Source: G963665005 sp963665005
Lineage (GTDB): Bacteria; Bacillota; Clostridia; Christensenellales; SZUA-584
Length of the DNA: 64,000 nt
Direction: 5' to 3'
Assembly (NCBI GenBank): GCA_963665005.2
Contig: CAXXTQ010000001.1
Coordinates: 1,984,001 to 2,048,000 of the forward strand
Of this stretch, positions 16,974 through 25,160 are shown piece by piece. Position 1 is the first letter of the stretch. The number at the start of each line of letters is the position of its first letter. The translations under genes and the position numbers were made by a program. The notes under the pieces are model-generated. The model worked only from the letters and a program-made list of their open reading frames with translations, did no database searches and had not been told where the DNA came from.

Positions 16974-16995
16974 TAGAGTGAGCGTTGCGCTCACT
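16974..16995. repeat. kinase-associated palindrome, copy C
   Basis: Third identical copy of the 22-bp sequence, 92 bases upstream of the kinase 2 start and 54 bases past the stop of the HTH gene. Position and orientation match copy B. Confidence 0.75.
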
Positions 16996-17049
16996 TATTT
17001 GTTGAATAAAGAGTAGAAGTTTAGTAATATTAATTAAAATACTCCAAAG

Positions 17050-17508
17050 CTATATCTCCTCAAAATTAACTTTCTTAAGCATATCGTTGCACTCATTCAC
17101 GCTTGACTTGTGATTAATACTATAAATGATCACACTGTCACGTCTGTCCCTTGCATATAACTGCGCGTAACCAGTAGCTCTTAGTAACCATTGCACATTC
17201 TTCAGCGGTATTTTAAGCGCGATTAAAATACGCAGCACATAGTTTCTTGTGGGCTTTCGTTTGTCGGCTAATATATCAAAGAAGAATCGGCGATTAATCC
17301 CGCTGTCCCTGATAACCTGAGCCTTTGAATAAACTCTTTTTTCTATAAGCGCTTTAAGGTAACGAGATAAAGGGATATCTAAAAAGTCTTTTGCATTTTC
17401 ATCAAAAAATTCGGTAAATGAAATGTCTTGATTAAGCTTTTCATTTAGAATGTCTGTTTTTGTATTCGAATTATTTCGCAAGTCATTTTTCCCAATTATT
17501 ATTTTCAT
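17050..17508 (-). CDS. XRE-like HTH regulator paired with a kinase
   Basis: 152 residues. Residues about 45-112 form an HTH of the XRE kind (SKAQVIRDSGINRRFFFDILADKRKPTR), followed by a helical segment VQWLLRATGYAQLYARDRRDSVIIY. From memory, small regulators with such an LYARDRRD-type segment are common beside Ser/Thr kinase genes in gut Clostridia. It likely binds DNA and may regulate the kinase operon or itself be phosphorylated (inference). AAAGGG site before the ATG. A remnant of a second copy lies at 12605-12697. Confidence 0.7.
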   Translation of the reverse strand: MKIIIGKNDLRNNSNTKTDILNEKLNQDISFTEFFDENAKDFLDIPLSRYLKALIEKRVYSKAQVIRDSGINRRFFFDILADKRKPTRNYVLRILIALKIPLKNVQWLLRATGYAQLYARDRRDSVIIYSINHKSSVNECNDMLKKVNFEEI

Positions 17509-17682
17509 ATATTTTACCCTTTATAGTAATAAATGTAAAGGTTTTACTCAAACTACATACCACGAATGAAGAATGCAAGTTTAATTATGCATTATACTAT
17601 ACCAGCACTTTGCAGTGGATATAATACCCGCTTACTTCTATACCGCTACATCGCAAAAAAACACCATTTTAAGTTATTAATA

Positions 17683-17901
17683 TTAACTATCATCGTTCGT
17701 ACTCATCACGCTTTCTTCCATTACGGCGCATATTACGCCTTGCTTCACGTTCCTCCTGATCCCGCGAGAATATCTCCGCGAGACTTCCCGAACCCTAACC
17801 GTTGCTTTCTGCGCCTTCTTTTCTAGCGTATGAATTTTCCCACGCGACAAAACGCCTTCCTTTGCAAGTGATATCGCCTCCTTAAAATCCTGCGCTGCCA
17901 C
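17683..17901 (-). pseudogene. remnant gene, probably from a mobile element
   Basis: A 72-codon frame (AAQDFKEAISLAKEGVLSRGK and on) rich in charged helices, ending in RRYSRGIRRN-type basic residues. Upstream, another frame near 17900-17960 reads MFRELDELGRKKV and runs into this one only after a frame change. I think it is the frameshifted tail of a larger gene. Family not recognised. It sits beside the repeat that bounds the guaA-linked island. Confidence 0.35.
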
Positions 17902-17981
17902 CGTGACCTTGCGAACACCTTTTTCCGGCCCAGTTCATCAAGCTCACGAAACATCTTGCCAATCCGCCACTCTTAGGTGAG

Positions 17982-18233
17982 TTGCTTGGAAACCGTGCTC
18001 TAATCAAAGAATATCAAGAACAGCTCAGAGGAAAATTAATCGCAGTTTCAGATGCTGCACAATATTCAATTATGAATAATCCCCTAGAACTAATATTCCA
18101 GAGGGGCACCCTATTTGGCATTACTGTGATTGTTCCTTTGAAAACAGATATCACCACAGCAAAAAATGCCATGCAATGTTTATGTGATAGACTGAACACC
18201 ACCACAATAGAAAAAAAGCTAACTGACACTTAA
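17982..18233 (+). CDS. possible gene remnant beside the island edge
   Basis: An 83-codon frame from a TTG; the frame stays open for some distance upstream without a good start, so it is more likely the end of a broken gene. The product is soluble with no motif I know. It ends in a hairpin and is followed by paired GTTGCCA sequences at about 18258-18280 and then the attachment-like site at 18338. It is on the opposite strand to everything nearby. It may be the last gene of a former integrative element. Confidence 0.35.
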   Translation: MLGNRALIKEYQEQLRGKLIAVSDAAQYSIMNNPLELIFQRGTLFGITVIVPLKTDITTAKNAMQCLCDRLNTTTIEKKLTDT

Positions 18234-18245
18234 AATCAGTTAGCT
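18217..18245 (+). terminator. 10-bp hairpin at the end of the 17982 frame
   Basis: AGCTAACTGA at 18217-18226 pairs with TCAGTTAGCT at 18236-18245; the TAA of the frame lies in the loop. No T-run follows, so termination strength is doubtful. Confidence 0.5.
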
Positions 18246-18337
18246 CTTAATACAATCAATGTTGCCAAAACGTTGCCACGGGGCTACTTGAGGAGCCGTA
18301 AAGCCGCATGGTTACCGGCTATTCTCCGCTTCTCAAA

Positions 18338-18602
18338 TTACTCCCACTCGCAAATTCTAAGCTAATTATAAACAATTCTGTTTAAATTTCGTGATAGGGT
18401 TTTACTCAGTTTGATACCAGTTATCCATCTTCTATGACGTTCGCTGATCTTCTGTTATCAAAATGCTATCAAGGTTGTGTTATCATCATTACTTGATTGC
18501 TAGAAATTATACCATATTTTTTTGATTCTCAAAAGTCCATTTACAATTAAACATCAACCTTCCTCCAGTGCTCTAAAAAACGCAAGGTTTTTCTCAATTC
18601 AT
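18338..18602. repeat. island direct repeat, left copy, with guaA-like core
   Basis: Begins TTACTCCCACTC, identical to the last 12 bases of guaA at 26930-26941 in the same orientation. It then continues for about 250 bp nearly identical to 26564-26817. Together with the 18234-18337 stretch it fills the 380-bp gap before the large gene; I see no gene in that gap. It holds several GTTATC / CTATCA motifs near 18415-18490 that could be integrase arm sites. Confidence 0.75.
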
Positions 18603-18615
18603 ACTATATTTCTTT

Positions 18616-21600
18616 TTACGATTTTGTAACGGCCACAGTCGAGACGGGTATAAGCGTTCCGCCGCTGTCAATACCGAAGCTTGAATATGTACCTGAATAT
18701 GCGTCTTCGAAACTGGCAATCTGTGCACCGCCAAGGTCATAACCATCGTCGCTTACCACTGCACCGCCCTCTTTGAATTCTATATTGCCGTACGCAGCCA
18801 CAGCGATGCCTGCAGAAGTAGAATTCGTGCTGCTGGCACAAAGGCTTCCAGTAAAGTCTGCGAATACCAGGTCGTTCATCATTCCTACCGCGGTTGCATC
18901 TTCGCCTCTGGCAGTCACTTCAACGGCAGATGCTCCTGAAACCGTCATGTTCACGCAGAATATTCCATCTTCACCCACTGCGGTCAGGTTGGAATCATCA
19001 AGCGTGATATCCTGCATCGTTCCGCAAGCGGCGTTTGCCGCGTTCAGCCGGACCGTGGAATCGGTGAACCGCCACTCTTCTCCCGCAACCTCGTCATTGC
19101 CGACCGCGGTGTTGGTGCTGTTGATCTCAAGCTCCAGCGAATCCACATCGAAATCATCAGCGCAGTAGACAGTATAATTTCCCTTTGCGCTTATTGTAAG
19201 GCTTGCACCCGATCCTACGCCCGAAAGCAGCGTCGGGCGCTCGAACCGTACGCCCTGCTCTGCGTCTTGGGTATTGCTGAGTACGCACACGCCGGATATA
19301 CGAATGGACAGGCCGCTCGTCGTGTTCGCCGTTACCAGAACACCGCTTTCCGAGTACGCGCCTGAAAGTGTCAGGTCGTCGAATGTGACATCCGTAGCGC
19401 TGTTTCCGATGCTCACGCACACCTCGTCGCTGCCGCCGCTGAACGTTAAACCGTTGCCCGTTACCGTCAGCGTGGGAACATATTCCGGGCCGACCAGTTC
19501 GTATGTATACCCCGGGATGCTTCCAACGCTGATATCCTCATAGCTGCTGCCGTCTGTAACAATGATTCCGGTCTCTTCCAGCGTGCCGTCTATGCGAATG
19601 GTTCTGTATGCAGCGGTGAACGTAACGCTTGAGGTAACCGTCGCTCCGGAAGGCAGCACAGGCTGCCAACCTATAAACAAATACCTGTATGTGGCATCTT
19701 CGTCTCGCGTCGGATCTTCCGGCTGCATGATCGTATCGCCGTAATGATACGATTGGATAACCTTCGATGCACCGCCCGTAAAATATCCTTCGCCCGCGTC
19801 AAAGGTGACAGTATAGTTTCTCAGCGTCTTCGTATAAACCGCATACAGCGTACTATTGCCATTGATAATAAAATCGCTGAAATCCATTCCGGTTATGGCA
19901 TCTTTCTCATAAGCCCATCCGGCAAATTCATACGTGTACTCGTTATCCGCGGTTTTTTGGGGTTCATCGGTGAAAGAACAATGAGACCCGTAATGCGCTG
20001 TAACGGACTTCACAGTTTCACTACCAGAGAATTTCCCTCCGTTTGCATCAAACGTAAAAGTTTTATCCACGCCAACCAGTGTGAAGGTGGCCTTCGCAAC
20101 GATATACATATCGGGCATCCCATCCGAGCCCATCGTGGCTCCAAACCGATACGGCAGCGCCAGCCCATAATCGGTCAGCTTATAGTAGTAGTTATTTATC
20201 GCCGACGTTTTTGTAAGGCCGGTCAGCATATCAGAGGTAATCAATTCACCGTAACATCCTGTAAGATAGATATCCGTGTCACCGCCGGAAAAACGAACCG
20301 TATATTCAATTGGCTCTCCAGTTTTAAACACCGGAGCAAACGTCAGGTTGTACTTATAACCCGTATAAAATTGACTCATGTACAGTTTGACGTATGAACC
20401 ATTCACTTTTTCGGTCGATATCCAATAATCAACCGTATAGGTATTTTCATTATCCCGGCATGTCACCTGCGGCATATACAGGAAATTATACGGTGCATAT
20501 GTCCCTGAGTATTCCTTTATACTGGTCCCGTCCTCAAAAGTGTATTCGCCCGCGTCAAATATGGTCGTCACCTCAAGGTATTTTGTATCGTACACCGGGA
20601 CGTATACCGTATCGCCGTACACGTTCCCCAGTTTCATGCCGCCCTCTGTTGCCCAGTGGCTGAAATGATACTCGTAATAATCCTCTTCACCCTCGACGGC
20701 GTCATCCACCTCCGGCGCTTCCGGCGTCGTTCCGGCCAGCACGCGCTGCCTTGATATCACATTGTCTTCCCTATCCTCAAAAGTTACGTTCACATACTTT
20801 CTGAATACGGCAAAGTATGTCTCCGAATTGCCGATTGAAGCATGCAGCGCGGGCCACCATCCTGCGAACTGCTGATCTTCGGTATTATATGCATTCATAT
20901 CCGGCGCTTCGGGCATTGTTCCTTTTTCTACAAAACCCGCCGTTATTATCGTGTTGTCCGCGTAGAAGCTGGTCCAACACACGTCGTCGCTCTGCCTGTA
21001 TACCGCGGTGTAATTGCAATCCGTCTGCACTTCGCGCAGTTCGGGACTCCAGCTGTCGAATTTCCAGCCCCAATCCGCGTCGTTCACCTCGGGCGGCACA
21101 GGAACCTCTCCGCATAGCGTCGGAACCACCGCTATCACACCATATTGATATACGCCTGTATTCGCATCGTAAACGTTCCCGTAAAAGGTAATATTCTTAT
21201 AATTCAATTCGGCATTCATGTGATAGCCCGTATCCGCGTATATGGCCGTAAAACTCTCTTTCCACGGTTTTGACCAGTCCGTAACGGTATATTTTGAAAA
21301 CTCAAGCTTATCCTCGTATGTACTTTCATCCGGAGCGACAGGAATCTGGCCTACATAGTATTCCTTCTGTTCCAGAACGCTTCCATCCGGCATGTAGAAC
21401 GTTGCTTTATATTTTTGAGTACTGTCCTCCACCTGATATTTCAAGTATGTACAGTTGATGTTCTTGATGATTGGGTCCGAACCTTTTGAGAACAGCGAGT
21501 AACCCTTTGTATACTGAACGACAACCGTAAAGTCAAGACGGTCGGGCGCGCCGTCCTCTATCGTCACCATGCCGGTTTCATGATCCACGCTCACGTACTC

Positions 21601-24042
21601 AGAATCGTCCTTGCCGCCTTTGCCCGTCTGATCCTGCGTAAGGAAAAATGCATAATCCCCGCTCAAGGACGCGGGCTTGATGTTGATAGTCGCCCCGCCG
21701 CCCGAAGTGTCGATATCAATGTATTTCAATTGAAGCAGATCATCGTTGCTGTTTTTGATATTATAAGAAGTCGTATTGAATGTGACCGCGCTGTTCGTTT
21801 CATCAAATTCAGACGCAAATTCAAGTGCGCCTATCGTGAGTATTGGAAATTTCAGTTTCGCAATCGCTACGCTACCATCCCATCCAAACAAATCCCATGT
21901 AAAATCGAGCTCGGCATATATACCGGTTTCACTTTTAATACCGCCGGACAAATGCATGCCCTCCGAAGAACTATAATCAAATCTCACATACCCGGTGATT
22001 TCTTCATATACGCCTATGTCGATTGTAAATCCAAAATTGGCAACCGCATTTAAATGAATCAGACTAAAATTGACCTCTGCTTTAAAACCGGCCCGTATAC
22101 CCACCTGCCCCTTAAGAGTCGCGGAAAAAGTTGTATTTGAACTCAATCTTTCGTTGATTGATACCATACCGCGCTGTCCGGTCAGCTCTTTCATGTTGCA
22201 CAGCCCGACTTTTCGCACTTCCGTGCTGTCAAAGTTCAGCGTCAGCCCCACGCGCATACCTATATCAACATGGAAATTCAGTTTAAATTGAATGGTCAGC
22301 ACATGGTATATGGAGACCGTCTTACTTCCGAGCTCCTCGTCTAGTATCGTGACATAACCTAGATCGTCTCCAAAAAGATTCTCCGCGTTCATATTGTCAA
22401 CGATTTCTTGAGTTTTATCATCACTTTGAGAGTCAATTAATTTCTGTATTTCTTCGGTTATGTTGATCTTTTCCCCGCTGCTGGTTGCAATTACCGCGCT
22501 GAAGGAAATATTGCAATGGTTCGTCAACCTACCCCATTGGTTAATGTTTAAACTCAAATCGCGGTTATTCGTAACATATCCCTGAGCTAATTCCTCGATA
22601 TCGTTTGTCATGGAAAGATTGATCGTCAGTTTTATATTTTCATCCAGCTTGATGCCAATGTCTCCCGTAGAAAAGCTGAGGCAGCCACGGATTCCGTTTT
22701 CGTTGCCCATATCATCATATGATTTTTGAATTTTGACACTGACGGTTACGTTTTTTAACAAATCAACCAAACCGTTTATATCAAGCTCCTCAAATTGCGC
22801 CCGGCTTCTGCGGCTCATGGTGCTGACCGTTTTTAGCAATGTTGGGCTGTTTTTAATTCCGCTTGCAATCGATCTGCAAACATAATCATATCCTTTGCTT
22901 TTCTTCAGCGAGGTTTGAATATTCTGCTCGATAGCCCTTGTCTCTTCGTCTTCCTCCACATCCTCAAAATGGGCCGCATCACCGCTGTAATAAACCTCAA
23001 ATTGCGAATAGATATCATTTAAATCCGGCGTTATTAAATCAAGATATTGACCGGTATCATTATTGATTACATCAATAACTTTATAGTATTGGTTTTCCGG
23101 TGCATCTTCCTCGCCATCGCCGAGGCTGACAATGTCTCCAGCCTGATAATTACCGTTGCCGTTCGCCAGTGTCAAACGATAAATCGTTTTTCCGTTATCG
23201 TTTTCATTGTCTGTCGTACCGTCAGCCACTTCCCCCGCTGTTTCAAAATCTGCTACGTCATTGGATGAGAGAAGCTTGGGATCTGCCTTCATTACGACGT
23301 TATTCACATTCTCCTTGTAAACTGTGAAGTTGTAGGTCTTAATCCCCGAATCGGATACGTTTTCATTACCCGCCTTCACAAAATATATATTCTTGGTGTC
23401 CAATATCTCAATGGAATATGTTAAGCCCGCTGTAAAACCGTCTTTGGAATACAACAAATATCCATCATTCTGCGGCTGAACAGACACAGTGCTCCCATCT
23501 TTGCCTTCCATGCAGGAGAAGCTGATATAATCAGACAGATTACCATCCGTAAGCTCAACGTCGGAATGAACGAGAAAGGTCATATCGCTGTCGCAATCTT
23601 TAATATATTCCTCTATGTCAGACTCAATTTTTGGCTGATACCATCCGGCATAGAGTATTGTATCCTGATTAAATACGTCGTCTTCGCTGTATGCATTGAC
23701 AGGCGCTTCTTCATAATACCATCCTGCAAAAACATAGCCGCTGCGTGAAGAGGAAGCAACCTCTGTCAGCTTTTCACCTTTTGGTATGGTTATACTTTCA
23801 ACCTCGCTTCCGCCGGTGCTGTCAAAAGAAACCGTCACCTGCGCGTTTATTGAAAAAATACCTAAACCTGCGTTAAAAAGATAAGCGCACCCGATACTGA
23901 CACCCGCCAGTACAACGGCGGTAAGACAAACCAATATGATGATTTTCTTTTTGTTTTGTTTCTTTCTTTCGGGAACACTCTTTGTGCCTTCCGGCTTATC
24001 ATGCTCTATAAATTTGTTTTTGCGACCAAACTTTACCGACAT
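18616..24042 (-). CDS. very large InlB-repeat surface protein
   Basis: 1808 residues from MSVKFGRKNK, chosen because GGGGGAG lies just before that ATG; an upstream ATG at 24090 has no site. A basic cytoplasmic start is followed by one membrane helix (about 34-57), so the rest is outside and held by this N-terminal anchor; I see no LPXTG motif. Next come an InlB B-repeat (VSFDSTGGSEVESITIPKG, GYVFAGWY), a long beta-rich middle of about 700 residues, then several more InlB-like units with FAGW and AVYR/AVYT ends (about 920-1480). A beta-helix-like C-terminus is rich in Ser/Thr/Gly/Asn. Such proteins bind host or cell surfaces. It is the main cargo of the guaA-linked island. Confidence 0.8.
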   Translation of the reverse strand: MSVKFGRKNKFIEHDKPEGTKSVPERKKQNKKKIIILVCLTAVVLAGVSIGCAYLFNAGLGIFSINAQVTVSFDSTGGSEVESITIPKGEKLTEVASSSRSGYVFAGWYYEEAPVNAYSEDDVFNQDTILYAGWYQPKIESDIEEYIKDCDSDMTFLVHSDVELTDGNLSDYISFSCMEGKDGSTVSVQPQNDGYLLYSKDGFTAGLTYSIEILDTKNIYFVKAGNENVSDSGIKTYNFTVYKENVNNVVMKADPKLLSSNDVADFETAGEVADGTTDNENDNGKTIYRLTLANGNGNYQAGDIVSLGDGEEDAPENQYYKVIDVINNDTGQYLDLITPDLNDIYSQFEVYYSGDAAHFEDVEEDEETRAIEQNIQTSLKKSKGYDYVCRSIASGIKNSPTLLKTVSTMSRRSRAQFEELDINGLVDLLKNVTVSVKIQKSYDDMGNENGIRGCLSFSTGDIGIKLDENIKLTINLSMTNDIEELAQGYVTNNRDLSLNINQWGRLTNHCNISFSAVIATSSGEKINITEEIQKLIDSQSDDKTQEIVDNMNAENLFGDDLGYVTILDEELGSKTVSIYHVLTIQFKLNFHVDIGMRVGLTLNFDSTEVRKVGLCNMKELTGQRGMVSINERLSSNTTFSATLKGQVGIRAGFKAEVNFSLIHLNAVANFGFTIDIGVYEEITGYVRFDYSSSEGMHLSGGIKSETGIYAELDFTWDLFGWDGSVAIAKLKFPILTIGALEFASEFDETNSAVTFNTTSYNIKNSNDDLLQLKYIDIDTSGGGATINIKPASLSGDYAFFLTQDQTGKGGKDDSEYVSVDHETGMVTIEDGAPDRLDFTVVVQYTKGYSLFSKGSDPIIKNINCTYLKYQVEDSTQKYKATFYMPDGSVLEQKEYYVGQIPVAPDESTYEDKLEFSKYTVTDWSKPWKESFTAIYADTGYHMNAELNYKNITFYGNVYDANTGVYQYGVIAVVPTLCGEVPVPPEVNDADWGWKFDSWSPELREVQTDCNYTAVYRQSDDVCWTSFYADNTIITAGFVEKGTMPEAPDMNAYNTEDQQFAGWWPALHASIGNSETYFAVFRKYVNVTFEDREDNVISRQRVLAGTTPEAPEVDDAVEGEEDYYEYHFSHWATEGGMKLGNVYGDTVYVPVYDTKYLEVTTIFDAGEYTFEDGTSIKEYSGTYAPYNFLYMPQVTCRDNENTYTVDYWISTEKVNGSYVKLYMSQFYTGYKYNLTFAPVFKTGEPIEYTVRFSGGDTDIYLTGCYGELITSDMLTGLTKTSAINNYYYKLTDYGLALPYRFGATMGSDGMPDMYIVAKATFTLVGVDKTFTFDANGGKFSGSETVKSVTAHYGSHCSFTDEPQKTADNEYTYEFAGWAYEKDAITGMDFSDFIINGNSTLYAVYTKTLRNYTVTFDAGEGYFTGGASKVIQSYHYGDTIMQPEDPTRDEDATYRYLFIGWQPVLPSGATVTSSVTFTAAYRTIRIDGTLEETGIIVTDGSSYEDISVGSIPGYTYELVGPEYVPTLTVTGNGLTFSGGSDEVCVSIGNSATDVTFDDLTLSGAYSESGVLVTANTTSGLSIRISGVCVLSNTQDAEQGVRFERPTLLSGVGSGASLTISAKGNYTVYCADDFDVDSLELEINSTNTAVGNDEVAGEEWRFTDSTVRLNAANAACGTMQDITLDDSNLTAVGEDGIFCVNMTVSGASAVEVTARGEDATAVGMMNDLVFADFTGSLCASSTNSTSAGIAVAAYGNIEFKEGGAVVSDDGYDLGGAQIASFEDAYSGTYSSFGIDSGGTLIPVSTVAVTKS

Positions 24043-24112
24043 TGTTTCTCCCCCGTATCTTTTAAATCCGCAACAGTGATTATTAAACATAATTGCTCTT
24101 GGTAATCCATTT

Positions 24113-24427
24113 TTATTCGTTCTTCCGCCGCAAATCGCACATGCAAATACCGATGGGGTCGTAAGGCGTTAGCTCCCGATAAAACCAGCCGCACCCGCCG
24201 CAATCATATGGCTGCGGACCCCCGGAGACCTTAGACTTTCCATACGAACAACTCTCCTGTTCCGCCGTAGCAAAAGGCCTGTTTTCATGGGTATACTCCG
24301 GGTTTTCCTGAAAGTTCGGATAGGCGGGGTAGCTTTCCTGCAGTTGTTCATCATATTCAAGGTAGATGCAAAAGCTTTTGCCTCCTACCCGGTATGTTTT
24401 ATACGGCTGCTTTTGCCTATGGAGCAT
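24113..24427 (-). CDS. small Cys-rich protein of mobile-element type
   Basis: 104 residues, no membrane segment. An N-terminal part (YRVGGKSFCIYLEYDEQLQES) rich in Tyr/Glu/Pro is followed by a Cys cluster (CGGCGWFYRE, GICMCD) that could bind zinc. From memory, near-identical short proteins are carried by conjugative elements of gut Firmicutes, which would fit the island; a search is needed to confirm that. It lies just upstream of the large surface protein, 71 bases from its start. No clear ribosome site of the AGGAGG type precedes it. Confidence 0.55.
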   Translation of the reverse strand: MLHRQKQPYKTYRVGGKSFCIYLEYDEQLQESYPAYPNFQENPEYTHENRPFATAEQESCSYGKSKVSGGPQPYDCGGCGWFYRELTPYDPIGICMCDLRRKNE

Positions 24428-24463
24428 CGTCTGTATTCCTTTCTATTAGCTGGGTACAAAAAA

Positions 24464-24497
24464 CCCTATGATAGCTTGCTTTACTACTATCATAGGG
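24464..24497. terminator. 11-bp perfect hairpin
   Basis: CCCTATGATAG at 24464-24474 pairs with CTATCATAGGG at 24487-24497. It lies between the 24113-24427 gene and the 4TM gene at 24653, and probably separates the two units. On the minus strand a short run of T follows. Confidence 0.55.
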
Positions 24498-24517
24498 CAA
24501 TTGCTACTCTTTGGGGA

Positions 24518-24543
24518 GTGACTTTTTGTGCCTAAAAAGTCAC
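24518..24543 (+). terminator. 10-bp hairpin with T-run
   Basis: GTGACTTTTT at 24518-24527 pairs with AAAAAGTCAC at 24534-24543, followed by GTTTTTTG on the plus strand. No plus-strand gene ends here, so its transcript is unknown. Confidence 0.5.
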
Positions 24544-24652
24544 GTTTTTTGACTTAAATCAGCATGTATTAATATGCTATTTGCGGCAAACCTAAATTCC
24601 TTTTTATTTTGTGGTCATTTTATGGTCGTATGAACGACATGTTTTACTGCCC

Positions 24653-25129
24653 TTATTCCACCGAACACATACCCGCATACAGCACCATGCAGGTAACAAA
24701 AGCGCCCAACGCCGCGCAAAATACGCTTTTAAGCACGATATAGAGATAAAACGGCATTACGCTCACGCCTAGTAATGTAAAAAAAACGGCTGTTAGTGAG
24801 GTCAGGATGACCGCGGCGCATAAGCTCAGCAAGACGCTTATCAGGAAAGGATGGCAAAAAAGCCGGTGAAGTAATCGGTCAAATACGGTCTTCGCGGCGA
24901 AAATGCTCCCGGTTTTATCCCTGCGCAGGCTTGCTCTGGCAAAGGGTGTGGTAATTGCGAAGGTCAGCAAACAGGTAACCGTTATATCAATGGAGATGCT
25001 GATTGTATCCATTGGCACGTAATCCGCCTTGTGGTATACCAGAGCAGCGATCATTCCGCCGATAAAAAAATTGAAAGTGGCAGAGATGGCAGCCTGAAAA
25101 CGTATGTATGTCGCAAGTTCTCTGTTCAA
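24653..25129 (-). CDS. four-helix membrane protein
   Basis: 158 residues with four membrane helices (about 12-32, 45-62, 92-117 and 122-148) and a basic loop between helices 2 and 3 (ARASLRRDKTGS). It begins 31 bases after the stop of the regulator at 25161, and the pair is likely one unit. No family recognised. Base composition looks more GC-rich than the chromosome block to the right, as in the regulator gene, which agrees with transfer. It could be the membrane partner or target of the regulator. Confidence 0.55.
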   Translation of the reverse strand: MNRELATYIRFQAAISATFNFFIGGMIAALVYHKADYVPMDTISISIDITVTCLLTFAITTPFARASLRRDKTGSIFAAKTVFDRLLHRLFCHPFLISVLLSLCAAVILTSLTAVFFTLLGVSVMPFYLYIVLKSVFCAALGAFVTCMVLYAGMCSVE

Positions 25130-25160
25130 GGTATACTCCTTTATGCAATCGGAATTCTTC

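Noticed and set aside
19744..20397. A 217-codon plus-strand frame inside the large surface-protein gene
   Set aside because: It is antisense to coherent InlB-repeat coding on the minus strand and has no own features.
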